Both the position numbers and the translations under genes were made by a program. Of a stretch of DNA of 32,500 nucleotides, positions 1 to 12,092 are shown piece by piece. The notes below the pieces were generated by a model. That model saw only the letters and a program-made list of their open reading frames with translations, had not been told where the DNA came from and searched no databases. The stretch lies in NCBI GenBank assembly GCA_963170055.1, contig CAUJGJ010000397.1, forward strand, positions 2,805,001 to 2,837,500, in the 5' to 3' direction. Origin of the DNA: Halisarca cf. caerulea. Lineage: Eukaryota; Porifera; Demospongiae; Chondrillida; Halisarcidae. Position 1 is the first letter of the stretch; each line of letters opens with the position of its first letter.

Positions 1-420
1 CGTAGCATACACTTGCCATACACTCAATATCACAATGCAGGTTGCGATAGTTAAATTCAAATCAATAATTCAGGGCCGTAGAAAGCTACAAAAACAGTCT
101 GGCCATTTTAATGGCATGTGGTCTTCTGGAATGTTAGTCACATGCAACAAAAGAATTCAAAATGGATGTCATGAGTTTTGTTGCAATTGATATACAATTT
201 CTTTCAAGTTGGTGCAAAAGCCTTTGAATAAAGTTAGTTTTCTCATTGCAGAGACTTTACTGGAAATGTAGATAGTACCTAAAGTATATTATCTTAAATC
301 AAGTTCTCAATTTGTCTTTGCTGTAAATTATCTTTGCCAAATATTGGTTTTGTTTTATACCTTTGAGACTAGGGATTGGCTAAAAACCGGTAGGATAATG
401 ACCCTACTAGCCCTGGTTGT
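1..420. other. No gene seen
   Basis: AT-rich sequence with no open frame or recognisable repeat. It lies downstream of the minus-strand gene at 421-888. The outer end of the CACTA-like element should be near here if one survives, but I see no clear CACTA-type terminus. Confidence 0.5.
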
Positions 421-888
421 TCATATGGACCTGATATTAATACAATCTGTGCTGATGTAACTCACTCTAACTTCTGTAGGAACATCTTTCTTGGATGAGC
501 GACTTGGAGTGGTTTCCACGACGCGTGTACTAGAGTTCAACTGCTCTTCAATAGACCGAAAGCGAGAGTCATGCTTTTTCCATTTCTTTGCTAGCTTCAA
601 CATTAGCGTGTTAGTCTTCTTCACCTCTTCCATAAGCTCGTTGACTTGTGCAGACAAATGTCTGGTTTTCTTGCGCCCATGACGATACAGTGCAGAGGTA
701 GTTGGGGTGATCTCTTCCTCTTCCTTGTGGTCTTGAGCGTTCACTTCAGACTCCTCTTCACTGCTCAAATGTGCTAAATGTCTGGTATGCTTGCGCCCAT
801 GACGGTGCGGTACTGAGGTAGTTGGGGTGATCTCTTCCTCTTCCTCGTGGTATTGAGCGTTCAATTCAGGCTCCTCTTCGCTACTCAT
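421..888 (-). CDS. Acidic, coiled-coil hypothetical protein beside the CACTA-like transposase
   Basis: The first ATG of the open frame is at 888 (MSSEEEPELNAQ...) and the stop is at 421. The N-terminal half holds two copies of a 40-residue unit: SSEEE, an acidic run, ITPTTS, then a basic RHGRK...TRHL segment. The second half is a Lys/Leu-rich helix (NELMEEVKKTNTLMLKLAKK) likely to form a coiled coil. The frame stays open a little upstream of 888 with no ATG. A second upstream frame starting near 990 (MARETGYEEE) is also acidic and differs by one base in phase, so the true start may lie there, with an indel between or a splice. It is divergent from the transposase gene that starts at about 1182, with 200-300 bp between, so they may share a promoter. 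A role as second protein of that transposon is inference. I recognise no family. Confidence 0.45.
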   Translation of the reverse strand: MSSEEEPELNAQYHEEEEEITPTTSVPHRHGRKHTRHLAHLSSEEESEVNAQDHKEEEEITPTTSALYRHGRKKTRHLSAQVNELMEEVKKTNTLMLKLAKKWKKHDSRFRSIEEQLNSSTRVVETTPSRSSKKDVPTEVRVSYISTDCINIRSI

Positions 889-900
889 ATGTGCTTCGTC
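661..900. repeat. 120-bp direct repeat, two copies
   Basis: 661-780 and 781-900 align base for base (both start with tctggt and continue tgcttgcgcccatgacg-like). Because 120 is a multiple of 3, the duplication gives the repeated 40-residue unit of the minus-strand protein without shifting frame. Confidence 0.85.
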
Positions 901-1869
901 GCTGTCGTCCACGTCTGACGTCCCTGATACGGGATTGAATTATTGTCGCTGGCCATTTCTTCTTCGTATCCAGTTTCCCTTGCCATACTATCTAAGAAGT
1001 AAGTCATTATTCCTGCTAGACAAGAATACCAAAGAAATAAAACTCAGCAGCTGCAGCTCATATGACTATATGAAGTTCCCGCCAATTCTTGCCGCAATAA
1101 GATCGCGTTAGTAATTATATCTATTGCTCACAATGGCGGACAGAGAATGGTCTGGGAACAATAGCTAGCTACTAATAATCTATGATTCCAATTGCAGCCG
1201 CCTTGAACATCATGGGCGACGACTCCCTGAATATTGCTGTAAGTGACAGTAGCCCATTATTATCGAAGGAAAGCTTTCTGGAGTCCAGAATCACTTTGTC
1301 ATCCAAAAAGAAACCGAAACTCGCTACGCCTTCCAGTAGCTTCTTCTGCGGTCACTGTAATCAAAGTTTGACTCGAACAACATTCAAAAGGCATGAGATT
1401 TTGTACAAGAGGGCTGATCAGTCGTGGATAACAAAAGAGATGCTTATGGATTCAGAATGCATTGATGATTCAGAAGAAAATACAGGTTTGTGCCGTATGG
1501 GTTTGCAAGCTAAGTTTGTTATCTTATTGAAACTGGGTTGTGCGGTGCACATGTACAGTCATTTGGTGGTTGTCCTCTCGGCGTACCCAGATCTAGACCA
1601 TCACTCAGACATCATTTTATGGAGGTATAAAATGGCCTTCAATTGACCAGCTATTTTCCCCAGATTGTCCCTGCTGCTCGTCGTCGCTGACGATTGCTTC
1701 GAATGCCATATACACTGAAATTGGTCACTTACCTTTAATTCCAGTCAGCTGTAATTCACGTTTGCAGCAAACCGGGCTAACATGCATGCAACTTGGCTTC
1801 TTGTATTGTACTGTATGCTTCATGTTCTTTGATTCATATCACAGCAACCACAAGTCATGTAGCATATCA

Positions 1870-1913
1870 GGTTTCTGGATAACTCAAGTCCGGATAACCC
1901 AAGCATGACTGTA
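1870..1913 (-). repeat. Possible solo pogo-like transposon end
   Basis: Read on the minus strand the end is CAGTCATGCTTGGGTTATCC, next to a TA. This resembles the CAGT-starting terminal repeats of pogo/Tigger elements. It lies inside intron 1 of the transposase. No partner end was found. Confidence 0.3.
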
Positions 1914-2227
1914 TATTTATTATTATGCTATAGGAGATATTGAGTCACCCTCCTTACCACTGTTTACTACTGAGATTGCCACATTGAATGAACATGACGG
2001 CGAAAGTTCCACAGTGGTTGACAATGATGAGTTACTCCTCATGCCATGTGGTGATAAAAGTGATAATGATTCAGAAGAAAGTCATGAAAGTGATCATGAA
2101 TCAGATTCTGGTAAGTCGTTGAATATAATAGCTTTATTATGTTTGTGTAATTTCAGAGAGCCAATACATAATTATTTGGGCTGTGCTGCTTCCTAAGTTA
2201 TTGGTCATTTCCTTGTTTACATAACAC

Positions 2228-2292
2228 CTGTGTGTGGCCCAATGCTGTGTGTGGCCCAGTGCTGCAGTGTGTGGCCCAGTGTTGTGTGTGCA
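2228..2292. repeat. Short tandem repeat, about 19-bp unit
   Basis: Three to four imperfect copies of tgtgtgtggcccagtgctg lie inside intron 2 of the transposase. A further partial copy is at 2405-2430. Confidence 0.6.
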
Positions 2293-2655
2293 GGCCCTAG
2301 GCAGTTTGGAATAATTTAAATTTGTTAACAAACTGATAAATATGTATGGCATTGCACGCATTAAGAAAAAGAACCCCCCTGACAAATTTCTGCCTATGGG
2401 CCTGAGTGGCCCAGTGCTGTGTGTGGCACAGTTCTCCACATATAAGATTCCCTGATCCTACTTCACCAATCGCTATATAACTGGTGATGCAGAATGTGGG
2501 ATGTTTCACCCAATCCAACTATGCCTATCTATAGCCCTGTACCTGTCCAGCCTATGTCACCTCTAGCTCATGCTTGTTCCCGTACTTTTTGCCTAGTATA
2601 TGACCTATACTTATTATAATAAGAATGTAGCTTTATATATAATGTACCTTTGTAT

Positions 2656-2690
<35 letters not shown>

Positions 2691-5354
2691 AGAAAGTGGT
2701 GGTGAAGAGATTTGGAATGAAAGTGGGGCAGAAGCTGACGACGAAGACTTCATAGACGTACACAATGAAGACGTGAGCAATCCACCCCCAGCCATGCCAG
2801 TATTTTCACTTGAAAGCGAAAAACACCAAAGTGCTCAATCTTTACTTCAGTGGATTGTCGGTTTCATTTTTGTCCTGCAGGCTAAACACCATATGCCAAA
2901 TTCAGCACTTGACCTCTTAATTAAGTTCATTTATGCCCTGTTATGTGTCTTGAGCTCTTTCTCTCCATTCATTGATACTTTAAGACGATCATTTCCCCCA
3001 TCACTATATCTCTTGCGCAAACATTTTATGGAAGATTGCTCATTCTCAAAGTATCCTGTTTGTCCTAAATGCAACAAGGTCTATTATTCTTACAACAACT
3101 GTATTGAAGTAATCGGGTCACAGAAGGTTAGCCGACATTGTAATTTTTTTGCTTTCCCCAATCATCCACACCAATCAAGACGTACTGCATGTGGTGCCCT
3201 GCTCATGAAAACGGTGCATTTTACATCAGGTCGCAAAGTGTTGTACCCATATAAAGTGTATTGTTATAATGGAATTAGATCGACTTTACAAAAATTACTT
3301 TTAAGACCAAATTTCCATGTAGCATGTGAAGTTTGGAAGCAGAAACAAATGGCATCCAATGTGATTGCAGACATATATGATGGATGTATTTGGAAGGAGT
3401 TTACATCTTTTCTAGAAGCACCATATGCATTGGGATTAATTCTCAATTTTGATTTTTTCCAACCTTACACACACACAACGTATTCAGTCGGGGTATTTTA
3501 CCTTACCATAATGAACCTGCCATGCACTCTTCGGTATAGAATATTATCATCGTTGGAATAATCCCTGGACCTAGTGAGCCATCGCATGGCCAACTTAACT
3601 CATTTCTAAGGCCTCTAGTGTCAGACCTGATGGACTTTTGGGATGGTGTTGTACTGCATGTGCATACCTCATCAGGGACAGCTGAGAAGATGGTTAAGTG
3701 TGCACTTCTGTGTATATCTTGTGATTTGCCAGCTGGGCGAAAAGCAGTTGGTTTGCTTTCTTATAATGCCCGATTAGGTTGTTCTAAGTGTCTAAAAGAA
3801 TTTACTGGCCCCGTGGGCAGTCGAAATTACTCAGGGTTTGACCGCTCACAGTGGAAACCAAGGTCTGATGAAGAGCATAGAAGTAATGTTCGTAAACTGA
3901 GAAAATGTTGTACTAAATCTGAATTAGCAAAACGTGAAGCAGAACTAGGATGTAGAAACAGCGTTTTACTGAGCTTACCTTACTTCAGCCCAACACGATT
4001 TCTCACGATTGAACAACCACATGCACAACCTGTTTCTGGGTACTGGTAAGCACATGCTTTCTCTGTGGATTGAATTAGGTTTGTTGACGAAGTCCCACTT
4101 TGATCTTATACAAACATTTATTGACAGTATAAGAGTCCCTACCGACGTAGGCAGAATACCTTTGAAAATCAGCTCAGGGTTTTCAGGCTTTAAGGCAGAC
4201 CAATTCAAAACATGGATAACCATTTACTCGATACCAGCACTATATCAGATATTGCCGCGGAATGATTTGGAATGTTGGAGGCACTTTGTCCTTGCATGCC
4301 GAATTTTGTGTCAGCAAACATTGTCCACCATTGATATTGCAATAGCAGACAATCTTCTAATTCAGTTTTGTAACAGAGTGGAACGCATGTATGGGAAGGC
4401 ATTTATTACACCCAATATGCACTTTCATGGACACCTTAAAGATGTAATTATGGACTATGGGCCTGTACAAGAGTTCTGGTGTTTTTCTTTCGAGCGATAT
4501 AATGGGATTTTAGGTAAACAGCCAACCAACAATCGGGCAATTGAGCCACAACTGCTCCAACAGTTCCTTTTCGATAATTTCAGCAGTTCATACCAATTCC
4601 CCAAAGAGTTTGAAGAGAACTTTGAGTCACTATCCTTGCATGACTTTCACAGATCACGTGTCAGTGGTTCTGTGTTAGAGAGTCTTACTGTGAACAGGCC
4701 TGTGCTACCATCTAAAAGTAAGAAATGCGTCTTGAACTCCATTGACCTTGGTTTTTTGGCTTAACTCTATGTCAAACTGTATCCCGACCGCAGTCATGTT
4801 GTTGTAAACAGTGTATGTAAGAAGTACACATCAATTCACCTCAATGGAAAAATGTTTAGTTCATCTGGAAAGCGCCCATCTGCTCACCCGTGTGTTGCAC
4901 TTACATTTTGGAATGAGATCTATTTTGGAGTACCTCCCACATCCTTACCTGATATGCATTTGCATTCAAACCCCAATCAACGTCCAGTCAATGTGTACTA
5001 CTATCTTACTGTGTCATGAACTTTCTCTACACCTTGTAACCAAGAAGTGCAGGAGAGTTGGAATCTTGCTCATGTTTCATGGTTTCGTCCCCATCAAAGT
5101 AGATATGACATGGGCAAGCCAGCTGAACTGTGGTGTTCCACTCTGTTTGAAGCATATGGTGTACATTCTTATATTCCACTTGATCTGTTGCTATCCCGAT
5201 GTGCACATGGGACACGTACATTTACTGATGAATCACTGTTGGTAGTTATTCCTCTTGTATGAATATTACATATTATCATAACTATGCATTATTTAAGTGC
5301 ATATATATGACTTATATGTATTTGGTACAGTAGTACATTTTTAGGGGCTGCATA

Positions 5355-5525
5355 CAGTGAAACTTGTTTACAACGACACCTTTGGTGCTACTAAAATGTG
5401 CTGTTATAACCAAGTTGTTGTTGTAACCAGGACATTTAGTACAGAGACCATTGAATCCGTTCCTGCCATGTGTGTTGTTGTAAAGAGGTTGATGTTGTAA
5501 ACCGTGACTTTCTAACCAAGTTTGA

Positions 5526-5528
<3 letters not shown>
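5355..5528. mobile_element. Pogo/Tc1-mariner-type MITE, 174 bp, TA target duplication
   Basis: The left end CAGTGAAACTTGTTTACAAC and the right end, read in reverse (CAGTCAAACTTGGTTAGAAA), form imperfect terminal inverted repeats. TA dinucleotides flank it at 5353-5354 and 5529-5530. The interior has GTTGTAACCA-like repeats and no coding capacity. A related partial copy starts with CAGTCAAACCTCCATTACAC at 26037. It lies just beyond the 3' end of the CACTA-like gene. Confidence 0.7.
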
Positions 5529-5570
<42 letters not shown>

Positions 5571-5794
5571 GGATTTGAAGAAAAGTCTTATAATAGAGAA
5601 TTTATATAATAGTAATAGAGAAGTATGAATTTATACAGGAATGAGTTATAGGAATTGTTTTCAAAACAATCGTCCAGTTACAATAAACAGTATGTTCAAT
5701 GAATGTTCAGTTGTGCATTTACACTCCAATGCTTTGCAAGTGATTCAAGTGCGTGGGGCGGCAGCCCCCACGAGTTTATAACTCGAATTACTTG
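5529..5794 (+). mobile_element. (TA)n-hairpin element, copy Z
   Basis: A (TA)n tract (5529-5566) is followed by about 170 bp shared with the copies at 14.2-14.6 kb and 24.7-25.1 kb (motifs ttgaagaaaagtcttataat, caataaacagtatgttcaat). It ends in nested hairpin A at 5737-5794 (CAAGTGATTCAAGT ... ACTCGAATTACTTG around a GGGGCGGCAGCCCC core). The middle hairpin B is collapsed here to attgttttcaaaacaat, lacking the inner 30-odd bases found in the other copies. No coding capacity; function unknown. Confidence 0.7.
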
Positions 5795-6249
5795 TTTGAA
5801 TTTTTATTATATTGCGTTTGCCAATTTGAAAGTATAATTATGTTATGCATATGTATATACATATATGTTCTACAAAATTAATGGGCAATTGCAAATTGCA
5901 GGTATTATATGATTATTATTGAATTTTATATATTCACATGATATTGTCAATGACTACGTATACGTACTAGTGACTGCATGCATGCATGTACAACTTGCAA
6001 CAAATGTTAGGCATGTACCACTGCATGCACTCTATTAATTAAGAATATAATGATAATATTATAATGATTGTTTATACCATGATGGAAAATTCGAAGTGGG
6101 CTCATTCTGTACTCCTCCATGCACATGCAGTGAATTAAGATGCATCACACCGTGCTCTCTGTACATGTAAGACAAAGTATTTATATATATAATTATGCAT
6201 AATATATATATTTACTGCACGGAGGGCCACGGTACAATGCATAATATTA
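5795..6249. other. No gene seen
   Basis: AT-rich spacer with short runs of gcatgcatgc. I see no open frame or repeat shared with the rest of the window. Confidence 0.5.
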
Positions 6250-6297
6250 TGTGTGTGAATATACACGTGTGTGTGTGCATGTGTATAGGTGTGTGTG

Positions 6298-6387
<90 letters not shown>

Positions 6388-6486
6388 TGTGTGTGCATGT
6401 GTATACGTGTGTGTGTACACGTGTGTGTGTGTGTGTGTGTGTGTGCGTGTGTGTGCATGTGTGCACATACATGTGTGTGTATATGT

Positions 6487-6532
<46 letters not shown>

Positions 6533-6588
6533 GTATCGGTGTGTGTGTGTGTGTTGTGTGTGTGTGTGTATCGGTGTGTGTGTGTGTG

Positions 6589-6624
<36 letters not shown>

Positions 6625-6724
6625 ATGTGCACGTGTGCATGTGTGTGTGTGCGCGCGCGTGCATGTGTGTGTGCGCGCATGTGTGTGTGTGTGTACACGT
6701 ACATGTGTTTGCATGCATGCATGA

Positions 6725-6775
<51 letters not shown>

Positions 6776-6778
6776 ACA
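6250..6778. repeat. Compound (GT)n microsatellite, about 530 bp
   Basis: Nearly pure GT with interspersed GC, GTAC and GCATGC variants. Two internal gtatcggtgtg units sit at about 6533-6590. Open frames here are artefacts of the dinucleotide repeat. The block at about 6683-6745 (tacacgtacatgtgtttgca and following) recurs exactly at about 15558-15620, so the array copies arose with flanking sequence attached. Confidence 0.95.
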
Positions 6779-8032
6779 GGCTCATTATAGTGTGTCACGG
6801 AAAAGGGCTGCCGTTTGGAGGCGGTTATAAATACATCGGATTTTTAGCTTGGAACAACATTTTTGGGGGCTTTTTGAATCTCTTATATGTTTAATGGCTA
6901 TATATCGAAATGTTAATGTACATGTTATGAATGTATCTCTTATAAGGAAATGTAAAACAAGCTCCAAAAAAGTGGTATTTTTTGCAGTAAACGTGGATGT
7001 CTGGACGTGTAGACGTTTACAAACAGCCACAAGATTGGTATGAGATGAAAGAGAAAAGTTTACTTCATAAGTTATTCGTGAGCGGGAAAAATATAATCTC
7101 TCCTGAAATACTTATAAGGAAAAATGTAGTTTTGTGGCTCTAAAAATGTGAAAATTAGACTTTGAAATGGTTACAACTTCAGCGTACCTGGTTATATCTT
7201 CTCCGCTCACCGAATATACGTGCACATCAGTAGTTTGAAACGCCCAACATCTTCTTTGGAGGAAATGACGGCCATCTACACGTCCGGATCCCACGATTTT
7301 TATGAACTTGGTTGCAAGCGACCATTTAATGTTGACGTAGCGTGTGCGTAGTATATCGTCATCATGATTTCGCGCATCCACGATTCAATGCCATGGATAC
7401 TCGTGGATACTAATCCACCGGATATTTTAGTCGTTAGTCGACACCTCTTCCGCCGAGTCTTCAGCAGAAGGTTTGATTGGCCGATCTTCGAGTCTTATCG
7501 GTGAGTTCTTATGGGTCTTGATACTTTTATGTGTTTCATTGCGTGTACTGGTTGTCCTGTAAGCGTTATAACGAAAGAGTAACCGTTGACTTTGCCGCGG
7601 CGTATTCTCATGCGTGATTCTGGCTATGTTTGAACTCAAGTAGACTCTATATAGATACCGGCTCTATACTTCACATGACTCTATAGTCTTGGAAAGGTAT
7701 ATTGTTATTTATTTTTGCCTGTTTAGTGTGACATTACACCATAGAATCAGGACAGTCTTTCAAATGCGCCATCAACCGATTTCTAAATTCTCAATGATCA
7801 TTTTAAACTCAATCTTATTCATTTCTTGCATGTTCAACCTGTTCATTTACTTTAATTTGTGCAACTCATGTGAGTAGCTGTGTGTGTATTATCAGGACCT
7901 CTGTTAATACCAGTCTCTGACTGATAGAGTTTCCTGTTGAAATAATTATCTATTTATCAATCTATCTATCTATAGAATGCACTGTTGTTAATATACGTAT
8001 ATATACATTATTCTTTTAGAGTTCAGATTATC
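6779..8032. other. Upstream region of the 8.0-11.7 kb gene, no gene recognised
   Basis: Two short minus-strand open frames (7112-7381 and 7427-7639) have ordinary amino-acid composition, but I see no recognisable motif, splice pattern or repeat support. A short (ATCT)n run is at about 7957-7975. The region probably contains the promoter of the gene starting at 8033. Confidence 0.4.
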
Positions 8033-11000
8033 ATGGATATTCAGAGTCGAGATGAAGCTTTCAGCCGTGTTTATAAAGTAAGTAATTTACCTGTATATGG
8101 CCAAACTTATTATGTTAGTTAGGGGGTATTTAGTATCTATGGGTATATTGCCCTGATTCTGTTCGTTCTGCCACAAGTGTGTAAATATATTGTTCCGTTA
8201 ACAAAACTTGCCATCTCTAAAACTGAACAAACCATCCAAGTCCATTACTTATTTTGATGACTATTGTGACTATATATTGAAGGTAGTTGGAAAAGGTAAA
8301 TGGACCAATAAGCAAAAGCATTTAGATACTTTTGCTCTGAAGAAATGGGAAAAAATGAGTGTTGCTGATCGAAAACAGCATACCATTTCCAAATGCCATG
8401 CTTGCACTGTAAATTCAATGAACTGCAGCAAGCATTCCCCGCTCAACCTTTTTTTCAACCCTCTGTCATTGACCCAAGGTTATTTTGCAGCAATGCAAAA
8501 TCTGATGGAAAATCCATTCTGAAAGAACTTAATGGGCTGTTTGTAGCCAAGCACAATCAATCCTTCACAGACATTCTGCCACAAGTGTGTAAATATATTG
8601 TTCCGCATACACAGCCAGAAAGCAAGCAAAAGCGATCTTATGAAAGGGCCCTTGTACGTAACTGTGAAAATGTAATGTCAGAAAACATTGCAGTTTCTCA
8701 CATTGCCGAGTGTGAATCTGATGCGTCATACTTGCGCAAGCGTGCCATGACATCTTTTTGTGCATCAAATTCGTCAGCACCAAAAAAACAATATTTGAGT
8801 AGCATTGATGCAGAGAAAGAGGCTGAAATTGTTGCTTACTTGAAGGAATATAGTGATGACAAACCAGTTGTTTGGAGTACATTGGCTAGGAAATTTGACA
8901 TTAAAACAACAAATGGTGGTCACATGATAAAGCAGCTTGCAATAAAATCTGGTCTAAATGTTGAAGCTCTACAAGGGAAAGGGGAACGTGGTCCACGGAA
9001 GAGGGTGCACAAGAAAAAAGCCAGCACATATGTTCCTGTACCATGTATGCCTTCATTGTCAAAACTGAAGGAGAATATCAGTGATTTGATAGACAACGGC
9101 ACATTGTGCCTTGGCGAACCATGTGCACCCTATCCCATTTATCAGTACAAGTGGGTAGAGGGTAAGCTTGAGAAAGTAGAGTCTCACGTGTATGGCCGAA
9201 AATTGAGTTTTAAATACCTGAGAGAGAAAATTTTACGTAAACACAAGGAGTATATGAGATTAACCCCTGATGATGTAATTGATACAATGTCGCAAGAGGA
9301 TTTGGTTAAATGTATATCACAGTTTGAAATAGTTATAGAAACAGACGTTAGTTTCTTAAGAGAATGCCTAAAAGCCTTGGAAAGAACACGCCATCTTGTA
9401 TTGTGGCATGATCATTCTAGTGTGCTATCTAGAGGCTACATTCTGATAACATTAAATGTCATTTATGATGATGCCGTATTTGATGCTGGGTTGTATGATG
9501 AGAACAAACACAAAATGAGCCTACAAGAATATGTTGAGCAGCCTGAAATGTATTTAGTATGTCTGTCGTCTTCATCTATTGATGATCAGGCTGCCCTCAT
9601 AGCTGATAGGTTAGACTGCTTGTTCTCGTTGTCCCACCCTGTAGCTAGTAGCAATGGTACGGAAATTACTGATGTTTTGCGATTTTTTGTTGGGGACCAC
9701 AAGGCAATTGCCTTTGAACAAGGTACCCAGTGTGGAGGTAACTATTCGTGTGGGTGTTGTGGAATACATGTGGAAAAGTATGTGGATCAATCACACTCCC
9801 TGCGTAGAAAGGTCCGATCCTTACTTGATCTTCAACGTCTTGCAACAATGGGATGTTTTGGTTGCAATCCAAATGTTGTGAAGCCTTTTGAGTCACTAAC
9901 TCTAGGTAATTTGCAGAATGAGCTACGCAAACGAGGTTGTATTGGTGTTGACCTTCCTCGGCGGAAGCTAGTTCAAAAGCTTAAAGAAAGCTTAGAAGGT
10001 GTCCAACGTGTACCATCATTACTGCTCAGTAATCCAAACGCTGATTTGGGTCAGTATAATTTGAATCGCTATTCAATACTTCCATGTGAGCCTCTACATG
10101 ATTTAAAAGGACATTTGAATAATCTCTTGTCCAATATATCTTCTTTGTTGACTGATCCTCTTAAAACAGAAGTTCACGATCTGATACAAAGGAGTGTATA
10201 TTGGAAAGATTCAGGTCATACTGGGGCTGACATGAGAGTGGGACTTATTAGAGTGTACCATGTCCTTTTGAAAGCAGTAGAGAGTGGTTCGTTAAATGAT
10301 GATGATGTACTAAACCTGGTCCGCACTGCTGTATGTATATCTGATGTAATGTATTCACCAAGAAATATACTAAGATTTTATAATGTTTGTTGGTTCCATC
10401 ATGAATTGTGTGTGAGTCTGTTTCCTTCCCTGATTGGAACTAAATTTTTTGGCCTTTATTTTCATTCATTATTAACTCATGCACCAGTGCAGTTTGAATT
10501 GGTCAGCCTAAGATCTGTATATACAGAATCCAATGAGAGGCTTTTTCATAGTGTGAAAAGTGTCGCTGAGAAATGTACCAATAGGCATCCCAGTAATATT
10601 ATCCCCAAGGTATTAATGCATGTTCAAGCCAAGGAGCTTGAGGGGGATCTTATTGGATCCACCTCCAATGGTCAAGAACATAGAGTCTCCCAAGAGGCTA
10701 AGGGCCTTCCTTCTTATGTAGGTACTGTATTTAGTAGAATGTTTGTAGAAAAACATTCCTCTAGTTTTCAGGCCCACTTGGAGAGAATTTCAACTTTTTT
10801 ATTATCTGGTCAAGGTGTGTGGTGGGATAGGGATGATAGAAGCATCATCTTCAAAGATGAAGACGGTGACCCTTATTTTAAAGATGAAGGACCATCTTTA
10901 AAGCACTTCTGCAGTTGTCATTTGTCTGATGTACAGCATACTGCTTTGTGTGCTTGGGATAAAATACTGTCTTTAAACATTGCAATTCTTCTTAGTGATC

Positions 11001-11716
11001 AATATGTACGTTTATATGATGGCAATGGTAGTTTTACCGGTTTCCGTAATTCTATTGATGTCGTTAATGATTGCACTGTGAATGTACATAATGTTATGAG
11101 AATGGATACTACTGATAGCAGTACTATTTGTAAAAGTACATGTAGTGATACAAATTTCCATGTTATGGATGATTCCGAAATTTGTTGCTTGCCATCTCAA
11201 CCATCAGATGTACAAGCAATGTTGGAATCACCTATAGCATCAACTCGTTGTACTACAATAGAGACTGCTAATACTTGTGTAAACCAGGAAGTAATACCAG
11301 AAACCATTGAACCAAACACTGTACATGTTGTTATTGGTAATGAGGAAACGAATATGGATGTTCAGTCCATCTATGAGTGGAAGACCACTCATGGCAAGGC
11401 ACTTTTTAGATTGCTTGGTTTTAGTGAAAGCCTTCAGATGTTTGACACAGTTCACTACAGATTAAGACAGAAGAAAAAGGCAAACTTACCTCTTCCTGGA
11501 ACTGATAAGCATGCTTATTCTCAGCTTGTAGCTATGTTTCAAACTAAAGTGTCCGAAAGGTTGTCTCTGCTTAAAATTGAGCTACATGATAGAGAAGTGT
11601 CTTACTATAAGACCCATGGGTGTGCTCCTAAAGCAGATGATGTTGATGTTTTGACTTTATTGAAGAAACAGAGACTAGCAAAGAAACTCCTAGCTGAGTG
11701 GCATGTTAACATTTAA
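8033..11716 (+). CDS. Large uncharacterised nuclear-type protein with HTH-like and SAP-like regions
   Basis: Exon 1 is 8033-8077 (MDIQSRDEAFSRVYK), with a gtaagt donor in phase 0. Exon 2 can start at 8241 (phase 0, SITYFDDYCDYILK) and runs on through the 1107-codon frame from 8393 to TAA at 11714-11716. A one- or two-base shift near 8404 separates the two frames, so this copy is frameshifted or the protein starts at ATG 8393. Residues below are counted from 8393. About 142-205: an HTH-like stretch (VVWSTLARKFDIK) followed by a basic run. About 335-350: RHLVLWHDHSSVLSRGY. About 443-463: a Cys cluster CGGNYSCGCC. About 500-535: a SAP-like LGNLQNELRKRG...RRKLVQKL. About 565: CEPLHDLKGHLNNLL. About 713: TESNERLFHSVKS. 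From memory, this architecture is a multicopy unnamed family in cnidarians, sponges and lancelets. DNA binding is inferred; a transposon origin is possible, but I see no nuclease motif. Confidence 0.7.
8166..8197. repeat. 32-bp exact copy of exon sequence inside the intron
   Basis: 8166-8197 equals 8574-8605 (ttctgccacaagtgtgtaaa then tatattgttccg). The first copy lies in intron 1 of the large gene and the second is coding. It is probably a template-switch or repair scar; an assembly artefact is the alternative. Confidence 0.85.
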
Positions 11717-11755
11717 ATTCTGTGTTCACGTACGTACGTAATATGTATGTGACTT

Positions 11756-11833
11756 GAATTTAGCCATGTTTGGTTGACATGGAATTTAGCCATGTTTGGT
11801 TGACATGGAATTTAGCCATGTTTGGTTGACATG
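11756..11833. repeat. 26-bp tandem repeat, three perfect copies
   Basis: The unit gaatttagccatgtttggtt plus gacatg repeats three times without a mismatch, 40 bp after the stop codon of the large gene. Each unit contains the small inverted pair CCATGT / ACATGG. Confidence 0.9.
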
Positions 11834-12031
11834 GGGCAGTTTAACCACTGTCTGCAGATTGCTATTTTTAAATTAGCTAGACTGCACTGACGAAGGCCAA
11901 CAAGCCAGAAACAGTGAATTTTGATTTGATTGTGAAAATATATATTACATGTTATATTTCCTTTCTGCTCACTCAGATCTTCAATATCTAGACTGAATCA
12001 ATCTTTTATATGTACAGGCATCTGCCATTGT

Positions 12032-12037
12032 ATGCAC

Positions 12038-12092
<55 letters not shown>

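Larger units (their letters stand above)
1182..5262 (+). pseudogene. Tnp2/CACTA (EnSpm)-like transposase, three exons, broken
   Basis: Exons 1182-1485, 1934-2110 and 2693-5262 are joined by GT-AG introns, both in phase 1, and the reading frame carries across both junctions. Exon 1 (starts ATG 1182 or 1212) has a zinc-finger-like CGHC...KRHE. Exon 2 and early exon 3 are very acidic (DSEESHESDHESD, EADDEDF). Exon 3 carries Tnp2-type motifs: GIIPGPSEPS and FLRPLVSDL near 3550-3620, MHNLFLGTGKH near 4020, and a DUF4218-like block FERYNGILGKQ near 4495. The C-terminal motif VSWFRPHQSRYDMGKP is near 5080. Breaks: a frameshift at about 3540, a second at about 4005, an in-frame TAA at 4762-4764 and TGA at 5017-5019; homologous-looking sequence continues past each. 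The family cuts and pastes DNA with an RNase H-like nuclease. This copy looks dead, though frameshifts from consensus errors cannot be excluded. Confidence 0.8.

Noticed and set aside
3537..3618. Short intron explaining the frame change in the transposase
   Set aside because: The conserved reading resumes within one or two bases in the next frame, which leaves no room for an intron.
4714..4808. Intron explaining the in-frame TAA at 4762
   Set aside because: A gtaaga donor-like site exists, but the sequence on both sides of the TAA reads as continuous family-like protein in the same frame, so a nonsense mutation is simpler.
5355..5528. 3' terminal repeat of the CACTA-like element
   Set aside because: The CAGT ends, TA flanks and internal symmetry make it a separate pogo-like MITE, not a CACTA end.
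6135..6894. Many long Cys/Val/Thr/His open frames on both strands
   Set aside because: They are translations of the GT/CA dinucleotide array; the same holds for the arrays near 12, 15.6, 23.5-24.1, 25.3-26.5 and 29.4-30.5 kb.
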